NCBI GenBank assembly: GCA_934438175.1
Contig: CAKSBH010000007.1
Span: forward strand, 52,618 to 116,617
DNA from: an uncultured Eubacteriales bacterium
Lineage (GTDB): Bacteria > Bacillota > Clostridia > Oscillospirales > UBA644
Direction: 5' to 3'
Length of the DNA stretch: 64,000 nt
A program made the translations under genes and the position numbers. Below, one piece after another: positions 15,905 through 24,895 of the stretch. Every line of letters begins with the position of its first letter. Positions within the stretch are counted from its first letter, which is position 1. The notes beneath the pieces were generated by a model. The model saw only the letters and a program-made list of their open reading frames with translations, was not told the DNA's origin and ran no database searches.

Positions 15905-16642
15905 ATGATTTCGACCCCGCATATCGTTCTGCAGAACGAACGCGGCTTTGCCCGCACCGTTCTCATGCCCGGCGATCCCCGCCGTTCCGAATACCTCGCA
16001 CGGACGTTTCTGACCGACGCCGTTCTGGTCAACGACGTGCGCGGCGTGCAAGGCTATACCGGAACCTATCGCGGAATTCCGGTGTCTGTCATGGCAAGCG
16101 GCATGGGAATGCCGTCCATCGGAATCTATTCGTATGAGCTGTTTCATTACTTCGGCGTTCAGCAGATCATCCGTATCGGCAGTGCAGGCGCGCTGGATCC
16201 GTCGCTGAAACTGCTGGATGTCGTGGCGGGTATCGGCGCCTGCACCAACTCCAATTTTGCCGCGAACTATGCGCTTCCCGGCACCTTCGCCCCCACGGCG
16301 GGCTACCGTCTGCTCCGGGCGACCGATGACTGCGCCCGTGAGCGCGGGCTGAATCTCCGTGTCGGAAACCTGCTTTCCTCGGATACCTTCTACAACGATG
16401 CCGTCAGCACCATGGATTGGCAGAAAATGGGCGTGCTTGCCGTGGAGATGGAAGCGGCTGCCCTGTATATGAACGCTGCCCGCGCCGGGAAACAGGCACT
16501 GGCACTGTGCACCATTTCGGATCTGATCTACACCAAAGCTCCGGAGCTTTCGGCAGAGGAGCGGGAACGCTCTATGAACGACATGATTACGCTGGCGCTG
16601 GATGTTGCCGTGCGTACGGAACAGGAGGCGGAGAGCGTATGA
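15905..16642 (+). CDS. deoD: Purine nucleoside phosphorylase (DeoD type)
   Basis: The 245-residue enzyme is a DeoD/UDP-family nucleoside phosphorylase: RTVLMPGDPRRSEYLA, the phosphate-binding IRIGSAGAL, NLLSSDTFYND, and the substrate site VEMEAAALYMNA. It splits purine (deoxy)nucleosides with phosphate into base and (deoxy)ribose 1-phosphate, which DeoB then converts. The ATG at 15905 has AAAGGAGAG 7-8 bases upstream. Its stop codon overlaps the deoB start (ATGA). Confidence 0.95.
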   Translation: MISTPHIVLQNERGFARTVLMPGDPRRSEYLARTFLTDAVLVNDVRGVQGYTGTYRGIPVSVMASGMGMPSIGIYSYELFHYFGVQQIIRIGSAGALDPSLKLLDVVAGIGACTNSNFAANYALPGTFAPTAGYRLLRATDDCARERGLNLRVGNLLSSDTFYNDAVSTMDWQKMGVLAVEMEAAALYMNAARAGKQALALCTISDLIYTKAPELSAEERERSMNDMITLALDVAVRTEQEAESV

Positions 16643-17796
16643 AGCGCGTTTTTGTGCTGGTGCTGGACAGTTTCGGCTGCGGAAAAATGCCGGATGCCGA
16701 ATCGTTCGGAGATTTTGCCTGCAACACGCTTGCTTCGGTCACCGCTTATCCCGGCTTCACGGCTCCGAACCTGTCCCGGCTCGGTCTGTACAACATCGAG
16801 GGGGTCTCCTGCGGTACGCCGTGTCCGGCACCCGCCGGTGCGTTCGCGCGGCTTACGGAAGCGTCCCGGGGCAAAGATACCACCACGGGGCACTGGGAGA
16901 TGGCAGGCCTTGTTCTTCCCCGTCCGTTTCCCACGTATCCGGATGGTTTTCCTTCGCGGATCATCCGTGAGTTTGAACGCCGTGCCGGCAGGGGCGTTCT
17001 GTGCAACCGGCCTTATTCCGGCACACAGGTCATTCACGACTACGGCAGGGAGCATCTGAAAACCGGCTCGCTCATCTGCTATACGTCGGCAGACAGTGTG
17101 TTCCAGATTGCCGCGCACGAGGACCTTGTTCCCCGTGAGGAATTGTACCGTTATTGCCGCATCGCCCGGGAGATTCTCACCGGGGAAGACGGCGTCGGAC
17201 GTGTGATTGCCCGTCCGTTTACCGGAACGTACCCCAACTATATCCGCACCTCGGGCAGGCACGACTTTTCGCTGGAGCCCACGGGGGACACCATGCTGGA
17301 TGTTCTGAAGGGGGCAGGGCTGGACGTTCTCGGCGTGGGCAAGATTCACGACATCTTCGCGGGCAGGGGACTGACGGATTTCGTCTACACCGTATCCAAC
17401 GAGGACGGCATGGTAAAAACCGACGAATATGCCGCGCGGGATTTCCACGGGCTCTGTTTCGTCAATTTTGTGGACGGCGATATGCTGTACGGGCATCGCC
17501 GCGATCAGAAGGGCTATGCGGAAGCCATCATGACGTTTGACCGCTGGCTGGGCGGCTTCCTTGACCGGATGCGTCCCGAGGACGTGCTGATGATTACGGC
17601 AGATCACGGGTGCGATCCCTGCGCCGCCGGCACCGATCACACGCGGGAATACGTCCCGTGGCTGATCTGCGGTTCTCCGGTGCGTCCGGAGAATCTCGGC
17701 ACACGTCCCTCGTTTACCTCCGTGGCGGATACCGTGCTGGATTGGTTCGACCTCCCGCACGGCGGTCACAGTGTGAAAAAGGAGATTCTGTCATGA
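16639..17796 (+). CDS. deoB: Phosphopentomutase
   Basis: The 385-residue enzyme matches DeoB of the alkaline phosphatase superfamily: VFVLVLDSFGCGKMPDA at the N-terminus (metal and phosphothreonine region), DTTTGHWEMAG, TADSVFQIAAHED, and the metal-binding TADHGCDPCAAGTDHTREY. It interconverts (deoxy)ribose 1-phosphate and 5-phosphate between DeoD and DeoC. It is translationally coupled on both sides through ATGA overlaps with deoD and cdd. Confidence 0.96.
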   Translation: MKRVFVLVLDSFGCGKMPDAESFGDFACNTLASVTAYPGFTAPNLSRLGLYNIEGVSCGTPCPAPAGAFARLTEASRGKDTTTGHWEMAGLVLPRPFPTYPDGFPSRIIREFERRAGRGVLCNRPYSGTQVIHDYGREHLKTGSLICYTSADSVFQIAAHEDLVPREELYRYCRIAREILTGEDGVGRVIARPFTGTYPNYIRTSGRHDFSLEPTGDTMLDVLKGAGLDVLGVGKIHDIFAGRGLTDFVYTVSNEDGMVKTDEYAARDFHGLCFVNFVDGDMLYGHRRDQKGYAEAIMTFDRWLGGFLDRMRPEDVLMITADHGCDPCAAGTDHTREYVPWLICGSPVRPENLGTRPSFTSVADTVLDWFDLPHGGHSVKKEILS

Positions 17797-18206
17797 ACGA
17801 TTCTCAACTGGCTCAGCTTGCCGTCAAGGCGATGGAGCGTGCTTACGTTCCGTATTCCGGCTATCGTGTCGGTGCGGCGCTTCTCTGCGCGGACGGCACG
17901 GTATATACCGGCTGCAACATCGAAAACGCCTCGTTTTCTCCCACCTGCTGTGCCGAGCGCACTGCGTTCTTCAAAGCCGTGAGTGAAGGCCACCGTGATT
18001 TTTCCGCCATTGCCGTTGTCGGCGGCAAGAACGGTGCGGTAACGGATTTCTTTATGCCCTGCGGTGTCTGCCGGCAGGTCATGCGGGAATTCTGTAAACC
18101 GGATTTCCGGATTGTCATGGTGGGGAAGGACGGGGAACGGCGCGTGTATACGCTGCCGGATCTTCTTCCCGCTTCCTTCGGACCGGAAAGTATGGAAGGT
18201 TTTTGA
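17793..18206 (+). CDS. cdd: Cytidine deaminase
   Basis: The 137-residue zinc enzyme has the tetrameric cytidine deaminase motifs YVPYSGYRVGAALL, CNIENASFSPTCCAERTA (catalytic Glu and one zinc Cys) and FMPCGVCRQVMREF (two zinc Cys). It deaminates cytidine and deoxycytidine to uridine forms. The start overlaps the deoB stop. The stop is followed by about 200 bases before the BMP lipoprotein gene; in 18207-18330 I see no gene or clear terminator. Confidence 0.95.
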   Translation: MNDSQLAQLAVKAMERAYVPYSGYRVGAALLCADGTVYTGCNIENASFSPTCCAERTAFFKAVSEGHRDFSAIAVVGGKNGAVTDFFMPCGVCRQVMREFCKPDFRIVMVGKDGERRVYTLPDLLPASFGPESMEGF

Positions 18207-18330
18207 AGGAATTTGGCATTTTTCCACAAATTCCCCGACGTTTTTGGGCATTTTGCACGACTGTTTTCTGTTTCTTTTCACAAAAATGCACAGGCAACGC
18301 ACAAAAGTTGATTTTTTTTTGAAAAGAACC

Positions 18331-18359
18331 TTGCAATTTCGGACAAATTGTGTTATAGT
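18331..18359 (+). promoter_or_regulatory. Sigma A promoter of the nucleoside ABC transporter
   Basis: TTGCAA (18331-18336), 17 bases and TATAGT (18354-18359) form a good vegetative promoter 48 bases before the lipoprotein start. It gives the transporter its own transcription unit within the nucleoside cluster. Confidence 0.78.
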
Positions 18360-18407
18360 AAGAGACGGTAAAAGCATCTAAAAAATTTTTTTTAGGAGGC
18401 ATTGTTT

Positions 18408-19544
18408 ATGAAAAAGGCACTTTCTCTGATTCTTGCTGTGTTGCTCTGTCTCGGTACGCTTGCCGCGCTGGCATCCTGCAAGAAGGAAGACACAGGGGAT
18501 GACTACACCAAGATTCCGGATACGATGGAATCCAAAGACGGCAAGTACGAGCTTGCATTCGTCACGGACGTGGGTCAGCTGCTGGACAAATCCTTCAATC
18601 AGGGCACCTGGGAAGGTCTGAAGAAGTATGCGTATGACAACGATAAGTCTTACAAATACTATCAGCCCGCAAACGGCGATAAAGCCACGGACGAAGACCG
18701 CGCTGACGCGATGCGCGCCGCCTGCAACGGCGGAGCCAAGGTCGTTGTTGCCGCCGGCTTTATGCAGGGCGCTGCTCTGGCGACGGTCGCTTCGGAATTT
18801 CCGGATGTGAAGTTCGTCTTCATCGACGGCAACCCCATTCTGGCAGATGAAGAATCCGGCGAGATGATGGAAAACGTTGCCGGTATCACCTTCCGCGAGG
18901 AGCAGGCAGGTTACCTTGCCGGTTACGCCGTTGTTATGGAAGGTTACACGAAGCTGGGCTTCTGCGGCGGCGGTGCCGGTGAAAACCCCGCATGCTGCCG
19001 GTTCGGTTACGGCTTTGTTCAGGGCGCTGAAGCTGCTGCTGCCGAAAAGAACGTGAAAGTCGAAATGAAATACTCCTGGCTGTACGGCACCTCCTTCTCT
19101 CCGTCTGCGGAACTGCAGACCATGGTGAACGGCTGGTACACCAACGGTACGGAAGTTGTCTTCAGCTGCGGCGGTAACATGTGCCAGTCCGTGTTTGCGG
19201 CGGCATCCACCAACAACGGTAAGGTTGTCGGTGTTGACGTTGACCAGTCCAGTCAGTCCGGCACCGTTATCACGTCTGCCATGAAGGGTCTCCGTGAGGC
19301 CGTTCAGGAAGTTCTCACCGCCTTCTATGCCGGCAAATGGTCCGACCTGGGCGGCAAGGACACCAGTTACGGTGCGGAATCCGGCGCTGTCGGTCTGCCG
19401 ACCGATACCTGGACCATGAAGAACTTCACCGTTGAAAAATACAACGATCTGTTCGCCAAACTGAAAAACGGCTCTGTGAAACCGGATACGGATTACTCCA
19501 AACTGGATTCCACGGAACATGTCACGCTTGACATCGTCAAGTAA
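18408..19544 (+). CDS. BMP-family nucleoside-binding lipoprotein
   Basis: The 378-residue protein begins with a lipoprotein signal (MKKALSLILAVLLCLGTLAA then LASC, the cleavage Cys at residue 25). The mature part matches the BMP/PnrA/Med substrate-binding family: LAFVTDVGQLLDKSFNQGTW, FVFIDGNPI, and FREEQAGYLAGY. Such proteins capture purine or other nucleosides outside the cell for an ABC importer. The ATG is preceded by AGGAGG with 8-base spacing. The ATPase and two permeases follow directly, and nucleoside phosphorylase and deaminase genes precede it, which supports nucleosides as substrate. Confidence 0.92.
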   Translation: MKKALSLILAVLLCLGTLAALASCKKEDTGDDYTKIPDTMESKDGKYELAFVTDVGQLLDKSFNQGTWEGLKKYAYDNDKSYKYYQPANGDKATDEDRADAMRAACNGGAKVVVAAGFMQGAALATVASEFPDVKFVFIDGNPILADEESGEMMENVAGITFREEQAGYLAGYAVVMEGYTKLGFCGGGAGENPACCRFGYGFVQGAEAAAAEKNVKVEMKYSWLYGTSFSPSAELQTMVNGWYTNGTEVVFSCGGNMCQSVFAAASTNNGKVVGVDVDQSSQSGTVITSAMKGLREAVQEVLTAFYAGKWSDLGGKDTSYGAESGAVGLPTDTWTMKNFTVEKYNDLFAKLKNGSVKPDTDYSKLDSTEHVTLDIVK

Positions 19545-19559
19545 GAAAACGTTTGGAAC

Positions 19560-19586
19560 GGGAGGGAGAACTTGCTTCTTCCTCCC
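19560..19586 (+). terminator. Stem-loop between binding-protein gene and ABC genes
   Basis: GGGAGGGAGAA pairs with TTCTTCCTCCC across a five-base loop (11 bp with one G-T pair), followed only by TTCCTTTG. It is more likely a partial terminator or mRNA-stabilising hairpin than a full stop, and would give more binding protein than transporter. Confidence 0.6.
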
Positions 19587-19634
19587 TTCCTTTGTAAAAG
19601 CATGAATCCATTTGAAATTGAGGGAGAGAAAAAC

Positions 19635-21182
19635 ATGGCGTCCGAATATGTCATTGAGATGTTACATATCACAAAAGTCTTTCCCGGCATCATCGCCAAC
19701 GACGATATCACCCTGCAGCTGAAAAAGGGTGAGATTCACGCACTTCTGGGTGAGAACGGTGCCGGAAAATCCACGCTGATGTCGGTTTTGTTCGGTTTGT
19801 ATCAGCCGGAAAAGGGCGAGATCCGGAAAAACGGCGTCCCCGTGCGGATCAACGACCCGAACGACGCCACGGCACTCGGAATCGGCATGGTGCACCAGCA
19901 CTTCAAATTGATTGATGTTTTTACGGTTCTGGACAACATCATCCTCGGAGCGGAAACCGTCAGAATGGGCTTTCTGCAAAAAAAGGAAGCGAGACGGCGC
20001 GTGCAGGAGCTTTCCGACCGTTACGGGCTGAAGGTGGACTTGGACGCAAAAATCGAAGACATCACCGTCGGGATGCAGCAGCGTGTGGAGATTCTCAAGA
20101 TGCTGTACCGCAACAACGAAATTCTCATCTTTGACGAACCCACCGCCGTTCTTACGCCGCAGGAGATCGAAGAACTGATGCAGATCATGCGGGGGCTGGT
20201 CAAGGAAGGAAAGTCTATCCTGTTCATCTCGCACAAACTCAACGAAATTCTTGAGGTTTCCGACCGCTGCACGGTTCTCCGCAAGGGCAAATACATCGGT
20301 ACGGTCAACACCGCCGATACAAATGCGGAAGAACTGTCGTTGATGATGGTAGGGCGTCCGGTTCAGCTGCAGGTGCAGAAGAAGCCCGCTCAGCCCGGCG
20401 AAACGGTTCTCGATGTGCGGGATCTTACGGTTCCGTCCCATCTGCACAAGAAAAATGCGGTGGATCATGTCAGCTTTCAGGTCCGTGCGGGGGAGATCAC
20501 CTGCATCGCGGGCATTGACGGCAACGGTCAGACCGAACTGATTTACGGACTGACCGGTTTGGAAAAGGCGACCGGCGGAAAGATTACGATCTGCGGCAAG
20601 GATGTGTCGCACGTCAGCATCCGAGGCAGAGCCCGCGCCGGCATGAGCCATATTCCGGAAGACCGTCATAAGCACGGTCTGATTCTGGACAACACGCTGG
20701 CGGAAAACCTGGTTCTTCAGCGCTTTGGAGAGCCCGCTTTCCAGCGCGCCGGCTTCATCCGTTTCGGTGAGGTCCGCCGCTATGCCGAGCGTCTGATTGA
20801 CGAATACGACATCCGTTCGGGCGAGGGGGCAGCGTCGGTTTGCCGGGGAATGTCCGGCGGAAACCAGCAGAAAGCCATCATCGCGCGGGAAATGGACCGG
20901 GACCTTCCTCTGTTGGTTGCCGTTCAGCCCACCCGCGGTCTGGATGTCGGTGCCATTGAGCACATTCATAAAGAAATTGTTGCCGAACGGGATCGCGGCA
21001 AGGCGGTTCTGATTGTGTCACTGGAACTGGACGAGGTTCTTTCGCTTTCGGATCGGATTCTTGTGATGTATGAGGGAAAGATCGTCGGCGAACTTTCTCC
21101 CGAAAAAACAACGGCGAACGAATTGGGTCTGTATATGACCGGTGCCAAAAACGATTTTGCGGAAGGCGGTGAAGCCAAATGA
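19635..21182 (+). CDS. Nucleoside ABC importer, double ATP-binding subunit
   Basis: The 515-residue protein has two ABC ATPase domains. The first has GENGAGKST and VGMQQRVEILKML; the second has a degenerate Walker A (GIDGNGQTEL) and an intact MSGGNQQKAIIAREM signature, the usual asymmetry of sugar/nucleoside ABC importers such as NupA. The ATG at 19635 fits the GAGGGAGAG site; the ATG at 19602 has none. It energises uptake through the two following permeases, and its stop overlaps the next start (ATGA). Confidence 0.92.
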   Translation: MASEYVIEMLHITKVFPGIIANDDITLQLKKGEIHALLGENGAGKSTLMSVLFGLYQPEKGEIRKNGVPVRINDPNDATALGIGMVHQHFKLIDVFTVLDNIILGAETVRMGFLQKKEARRRVQELSDRYGLKVDLDAKIEDITVGMQQRVEILKMLYRNNEILIFDEPTAVLTPQEIEELMQIMRGLVKEGKSILFISHKLNEILEVSDRCTVLRKGKYIGTVNTADTNAEELSLMMVGRPVQLQVQKKPAQPGETVLDVRDLTVPSHLHKKNAVDHVSFQVRAGEITCIAGIDGNGQTELIYGLTGLEKATGGKITICGKDVSHVSIRGRARAGMSHIPEDRHKHGLILDNTLAENLVLQRFGEPAFQRAGFIRFGEVRRYAERLIDEYDIRSGEGAASVCRGMSGGNQQKAIIAREMDRDLPLLVAVQPTRGLDVGAIEHIHKEIVAERDRGKAVLIVSLELDEVLSLSDRILVMYEGKIVGELSPEKTTANELGLYMTGAKNDFAEGGEAK

Positions 21183-22525
21183 AAAAGAATCCGAACAATC
21201 CCCGCACTCCGTTGCTGGAAAAAGGCGGCGTGCAGAGCGTGATTTCTTCCCTGATTGCCATTTTTCTCGGGCTTGTCTTCGGTGCCGTCATCCTGCTGGT
21301 GACCGGTCTGCTCTCGTCCAACATCAGTTCCCGCGGGCTGTGGGAGGGCTTCCGTCTTGTATTTCTCGGCATCTTCTGCACGGGCAGAGATTCCGTGGGA
21401 AATCTGGTCTTCGGCTTCAATCCCACGCAGTTCGGCAATATGCTGTTCCGCGCCACGCCCATTCTGATGACCGGTCTTTCCGTTGCCGTGGCTCAGAAAA
21501 CAGGTCTGTTCAACATCGGCGCTTCCGGTCAGTACCTGATGGGTACGGCGGCAACGCTGTATCTGGCACTTGCCATTCCGTCCTCCGTTGTTCCGGCATG
21601 GCTCATCTGGATTCTCGCGTTTCTCGGCGGTATGCTGGCAGGCGCTCTCTGGGGTGCCATCCCCGGTCTGTTCAAGGCGAAGTTCAACATCAACGAAGTC
21701 ATTACCTGCATCATGACCAACTGGATCGCCGCCGCTCTGGTCACCTGGTTCTTTGACGAAGCGGTTCCGTTCCTCAAAAACAGCGAAGAATACGGCAAGG
21801 CGGGTCTGATCAAGAAGACGGTTGCCAACGGGGTCGTCACACCGAAATTCGGTCTGGACAAGATCTTCCCGGGCTCACAGGTCAACGGGGGAATCCTCAT
21901 TGCCGTTGTTCTTGCCGTGCTGATGTATATTCTTTTGTTCAAAACCACGTTCGGCTTCCGGCTTCGCTGCTGCGGCAGCAACCGCCACGCCGCCAAATAT
22001 GCCGGAATCAACGACAACGCAAGCATCGTGATTTCCATGGCTCTTGCCGGAGCGCTTGCCGCGGCCGGTGCCTCGCTGTACTGGCTTTCCGGCAACACGG
22101 AATTCACCTGGACTACGTATCAGACCGTTCCTGCCGAGGGCTTCAACGGAATTCCGGTCGCTCTGCTTGCGTCCAGCAACCCCATTGCCTGCGTCTTTAC
22201 GGCGTGCTTTATGTCCATGCTCAACGTCAACGGTCTGCAGCTGAAGAGTCTGACACCGTTCAACGAATACATCACCGATATCATCATCGCCTCCATTGTT
22301 TATCTGAGCGCGTTTGCCCTGCTGATCAAACTCATTCTCGGCAAATTGCGTAAAAACCGTGAAGCGAAAGCCGAAGCCCAACCGAAATCCGAAGAGGTCG
22401 AAGAGATTGAGACCGAGGTATCCTTCGCGGAACCCTCTGTTCCGGCAGGGACGGATGCGACGGAAAACGCTGAGGAGCCGGCTGTCCGACAGCCGGACGG
22501 TGAAGACGGGAAAGGAGTTGACTGA
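21179..22525 (+). CDS. Nucleoside ABC importer permease 1
   Basis: The 448-residue protein is a BPD-transp-2 family permease of the NupB type with about eight to ten membrane helices. Typical segments are TPILMTGLSVAVAQKTGLFN and FNINEVITCIMTNWIA, and a later FGFRLRCCGSNRHAAKYAGI that contacts the ATPase. After the last helix it carries an unusual acidic, Glu/Pro-rich C-terminal tail of about 65 residues, which I do not recognise. It is coupled to the ATPase gene by an ATGA overlap and is followed after 2 bases by the second permease. Confidence 0.9.
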   Translation: MKKNPNNPRTPLLEKGGVQSVISSLIAIFLGLVFGAVILLVTGLLSSNISSRGLWEGFRLVFLGIFCTGRDSVGNLVFGFNPTQFGNMLFRATPILMTGLSVAVAQKTGLFNIGASGQYLMGTAATLYLALAIPSSVVPAWLIWILAFLGGMLAGALWGAIPGLFKAKFNINEVITCIMTNWIAAALVTWFFDEAVPFLKNSEEYGKAGLIKKTVANGVVTPKFGLDKIFPGSQVNGGILIAVVLAVLMYILLFKTTFGFRLRCCGSNRHAAKYAGINDNASIVISMALAGALAAAGASLYWLSGNTEFTWTTYQTVPAEGFNGIPVALLASSNPIACVFTACFMSMLNVNGLQLKSLTPFNEYITDIIIASIVYLSAFALLIKLILGKLRKNREAKAEAQPKSEEVEEIETEVSFAEPSVPAGTDATENAEEPAVRQPDGEDGKGVD

Positions 22526-22527
22526 CT

Positions 22528-23538
22528 GTGGCGTTTCTGATTCAACAGGTATTTCTTTATACCGTTCCGCTTTTGATTGTGGCGCTTGCCGGCATTTATG
22601 CCGAGCGAAGCGGCATCATCAACCTGGCGCTGGAGGGCGGCATGGTCATCGGTGCCTTCTCCGGTGTTCTGACTGTGCGGCTGTTGCAGCAGTCCGGCTT
22701 TTTTACAACGGAAAACGGACAGCTTCTTCTGTTGATTGCTTTTGTGGTCTCCGGTGCCGTCGGCGCGGCGTTTTCGCTGCTGCTTTCGTTTGCCGCCGTC
22801 AACCTGAAGGCGAACCAGACCATCAGCGGCACGGCTCTGAACATGTTGGCGCCGGCTCTGTCGCTGTTTCTCATCAACATCATCGCGCGGCAGAGTGCTC
22901 TCAATATGGCAAAAGGCGATGCTGCGGAATGGTTTATGATTTTCAAAACCGACTTCGGTTTTGAGCGCAACCAGGACATCGGTCTGCTCGGTGAGATCTT
23001 TCTCAACAAAGCATATCTGACCACTTATCTCTGCATCCTTCTTTATATCGTTCTTTCCGTTCTTCTGTATAAAACCCGCTTCGGTCTTCGTCTGCGTGCC
23101 TGCGGCGAGAACCCCCAGGCGGCAAACTCGCTGGGAATTAACGTCAGCAGGATGCGCTATGCCGGCACTACCATCTCCGGAATGCTGGCGGGCATCGGCG
23201 GCTTTGTCTATGCGCTCACCACGGCAAACTGCTCGTCTACGGGCGAGGTTGCCGGATTCGGCTTCATTGCCCTTGCCATTATGATTTTCGGCAACTGGAA
23301 GCCGCTCAACACCGCGGGCGCCGCCTTCCTGTTCGGGTTGTTCAAATGCATTGCCGCCACCTACAACGATATCGACCTCAACGGCGACGGCGTATATCTT
23401 CTGCGTGAGATCGGTATCAGCCGGTACTTCTATCTGATGATGCCCTACATCATCACGCTGCTGGTTCTGGTGTTCACCTCCAAGAGCTCCCGTGCGCCGA
23501 AGGCCGAAGGCATTCCGTACGACAAGAGCATGCGATAA
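22528..23538 (+). CDS. Nucleoside ABC importer permease 2
   Basis: The 336-residue BPD-transp-2 family permease resembles NupC: TVPLLIVALAGIYAERSGIIN at the N-terminus, LKANQTISGTALNMLAPALS, and TRFGLRLRACGENPQAANSL, the coupling loop. It should form the channel with permease 1. The start is a GTG at 22528 with AAAGGAG about 10 bases upstream. It ends 21 bases before udk, so salvage of the imported nucleosides is encoded in the same unit. Confidence 0.92.
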   Translation: MAFLIQQVFLYTVPLLIVALAGIYAERSGIINLALEGGMVIGAFSGVLTVRLLQQSGFFTTENGQLLLLIAFVVSGAVGAAFSLLLSFAAVNLKANQTISGTALNMLAPALSLFLINIIARQSALNMAKGDAAEWFMIFKTDFGFERNQDIGLLGEIFLNKAYLTTYLCILLYIVLSVLLYKTRFGLRLRACGENPQAANSLGINVSRMRYAGTTISGMLAGIGGFVYALTTANCSSTGEVAGFGFIALAIMIFGNWKPLNTAGAAFLFGLFKCIAATYNDIDLNGDGVYLLREIGISRYFYLMMPYIITLLVLVFTSKSSRAPKAEGIPYDKSMR

Positions 23539-23559
23539 GCAGGGCAGGTGGGGACGTTT

Positions 23560-24189
23560 ATGGGAAAGATTCTGGTTATCGGAATTGCCGGCGGCAGCGG
23601 CAGCGGCAAAACTACGCTGGCACGGCGCATCAAGGAGCGTTTCGGCTCCTGTGTCACGGTCATCAAGCACGACAACTACTATAAAGCGCACGACAATATG
23701 ACCTACGAAGAACGGGCGGCGCTCAATTACGACCATCCGGATTCGTTTGATACGGATCTTCTGGTGCGGCATCTGTCCCGCCTTCGTGCCGGCAAGCCGG
23801 TGGACGCGCCGGTATACGATTACACCATCCATAACCGTTCGGCTCAGAAAGAACATATCCGTCCCACAAGCGTCATCGTCCTGGAGGGAATCCTCATTCT
23901 TCACGACCGCCGACTGTGCGATCTGATGGACATCCGTGTGTTTGTGGATACCGATGCCGATGTGCGCGTTCTTCGCCGCATCCGCCGCGATCTGCGGGAT
24001 CGGGGCAGAACGCTGGAATCCGTTACGGATCAGTATCTGCGCACGGTCAAACCTATGCATGAAAAGTTTGTGGAGCCGTCCCGCCGGAATGCCGACATCA
24101 TTGTTCCGGAGGGCGGAAAGAATCCGGTGGCATCGGAACTTCTCATGCTTAAGATCTCCATGCACATCGACGAAAGCAAAAAGAGGTAA
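23560..24189 (+). CDS. udk: Uridine kinase
   Basis: The 209-residue enzyme has the uridine kinase P-loop GIAGGSGSGKTT, followed by HDNYYKAHDNMTYEERAALN, YDHPDSFDTDLL, and VFVDTDADVRVLRRIRRD. It phosphorylates uridine and cytidine with ATP or GTP. The ATG at 23560 starts the conserved MGKILVIGIAGG; an in-frame GTG 12 bases earlier is less likely. It follows the nucleoside importer and precedes tdk by 3 bases. Confidence 0.94.
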   Translation: MGKILVIGIAGGSGSGKTTLARRIKERFGSCVTVIKHDNYYKAHDNMTYEERAALNYDHPDSFDTDLLVRHLSRLRAGKPVDAPVYDYTIHNRSAQKEHIRPTSVIVLEGILILHDRRLCDLMDIRVFVDTDADVRVLRRIRRDLRDRGRTLESVTDQYLRTVKPMHEKFVEPSRRNADIIVPEGGKNPVASELLMLKISMHIDESKKR

Positions 24190-24192
24190 ATC

Positions 24193-24765
24193 ATGGCAAA
24201 ACTCTATTTCAAATACGGGGCGATGGGCAGTTCCAAATCCGCCCAGGCGCTGATTACCAAGTTTAACTATGAAGAACGGGGCATGACCGTCTGGCTGGTC
24301 AAGCCCGCGGTCGATGACCGGGACGGCGTGGGCGTTGTCCACTCCCGCATCGGCATGGAAAGTGCGGCGGATGTTATCGGATCGGACGCGGATTTTCGGG
24401 ATCTTCTGGCCAAAAAAGGTCACGTCAATGTCATCATTGCCGATGAGTGTCAGTTCTTCACTCCGGCTCAGATTGATCAGCTGCGTGAGATCGTGGACAA
24501 CCTTGACATTCCTGTTTTGTGTTTCGGGCTGCGCACCGACTTTCTGACGCATCTTTTCCCCGGCAGTCACCGGCTGTTTGAACTGGCGGATTCCATTTCG
24601 GAAATCAAAACCATCTGTCAGTGCGGCGTCAAGGCAACCGTCAATGCCCGTCTGGATGCCAACGGCAACACCGTGACGGAGGGAGATCAGGTTCTTCTCG
24701 GCGGCAACGATACCTACGTTGCCATGTGCCACAAGTGCTGGAAGGACAGCATCCGCAAAAAATAA
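24193..24765 (+). CDS. tdk: Thymidine kinase (type II)
   Basis: The 190-residue enzyme is a type II thymidine kinase: P-loop YGAMGSSKSAQAL, Walker B VIIADECQFF, and a C-terminal zinc ribbon with Cys pairs in CQCGVKA and CHKC. It phosphorylates thymidine in pyrimidine salvage. It is the last gene of the nucleoside cluster, with a clear terminator 20 bases after the stop. Confidence 0.95.
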   Translation: MAKLYFKYGAMGSSKSAQALITKFNYEERGMTVWLVKPAVDDRDGVGVVHSRIGMESAADVIGSDADFRDLLAKKGHVNVIIADECQFFTPAQIDQLREIVDNLDIPVLCFGLRTDFLTHLFPGSHRLFELADSISEIKTICQCGVKATVNARLDANGNTVTEGDQVLLGGNDTYVAMCHKCWKDSIRKK

Positions 24766-24785
24766 TTCTCCAAAAAAACAGTTCC

Positions 24786-24818
24786 CGGTACAGCCCTTTC
24801 CGGCTGTACCGATTTTTT
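24786..24818 (+). terminator. Intrinsic terminator after tdk
   Basis: A 10-bp stem (CGGTACAGCC / GGCTGTACCG, loop CTTTCC) is followed by ATTTTTTAC. It ends the nucleoside salvage transcription unit. Confidence 0.9.
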
Positions 24819-24829
24819 ACGGAAAGCCC

Positions 24830-24857
24830 TTGACAAATGCCGTTTTTTGTGTATAAT
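24830..24857 (+). promoter_or_regulatory. Sigma A promoter of the TetR-ABC operon
   Basis: TTGACA (24830-24835), a spacer of 16 and TATAAT (24852-24857). The start region further down contains TATATTGCACGGTATATA (24869-24886), an imperfect inverted repeat that could be an operator for the TetR protein encoded next. Confidence 0.85.
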
Positions 24858-24895
24858 ATTGCCTGATGTATATTGCACGGTATATAAGGAGGCGG

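Noticed and set aside
22300..24732. An 810-codon open frame on the minus strand
   Set aside because: It lies antisense to four well-supported genes (nucleoside permeases, udk, tdk) and its translation is basic and repetitive in the way of a codon-bias shadow.
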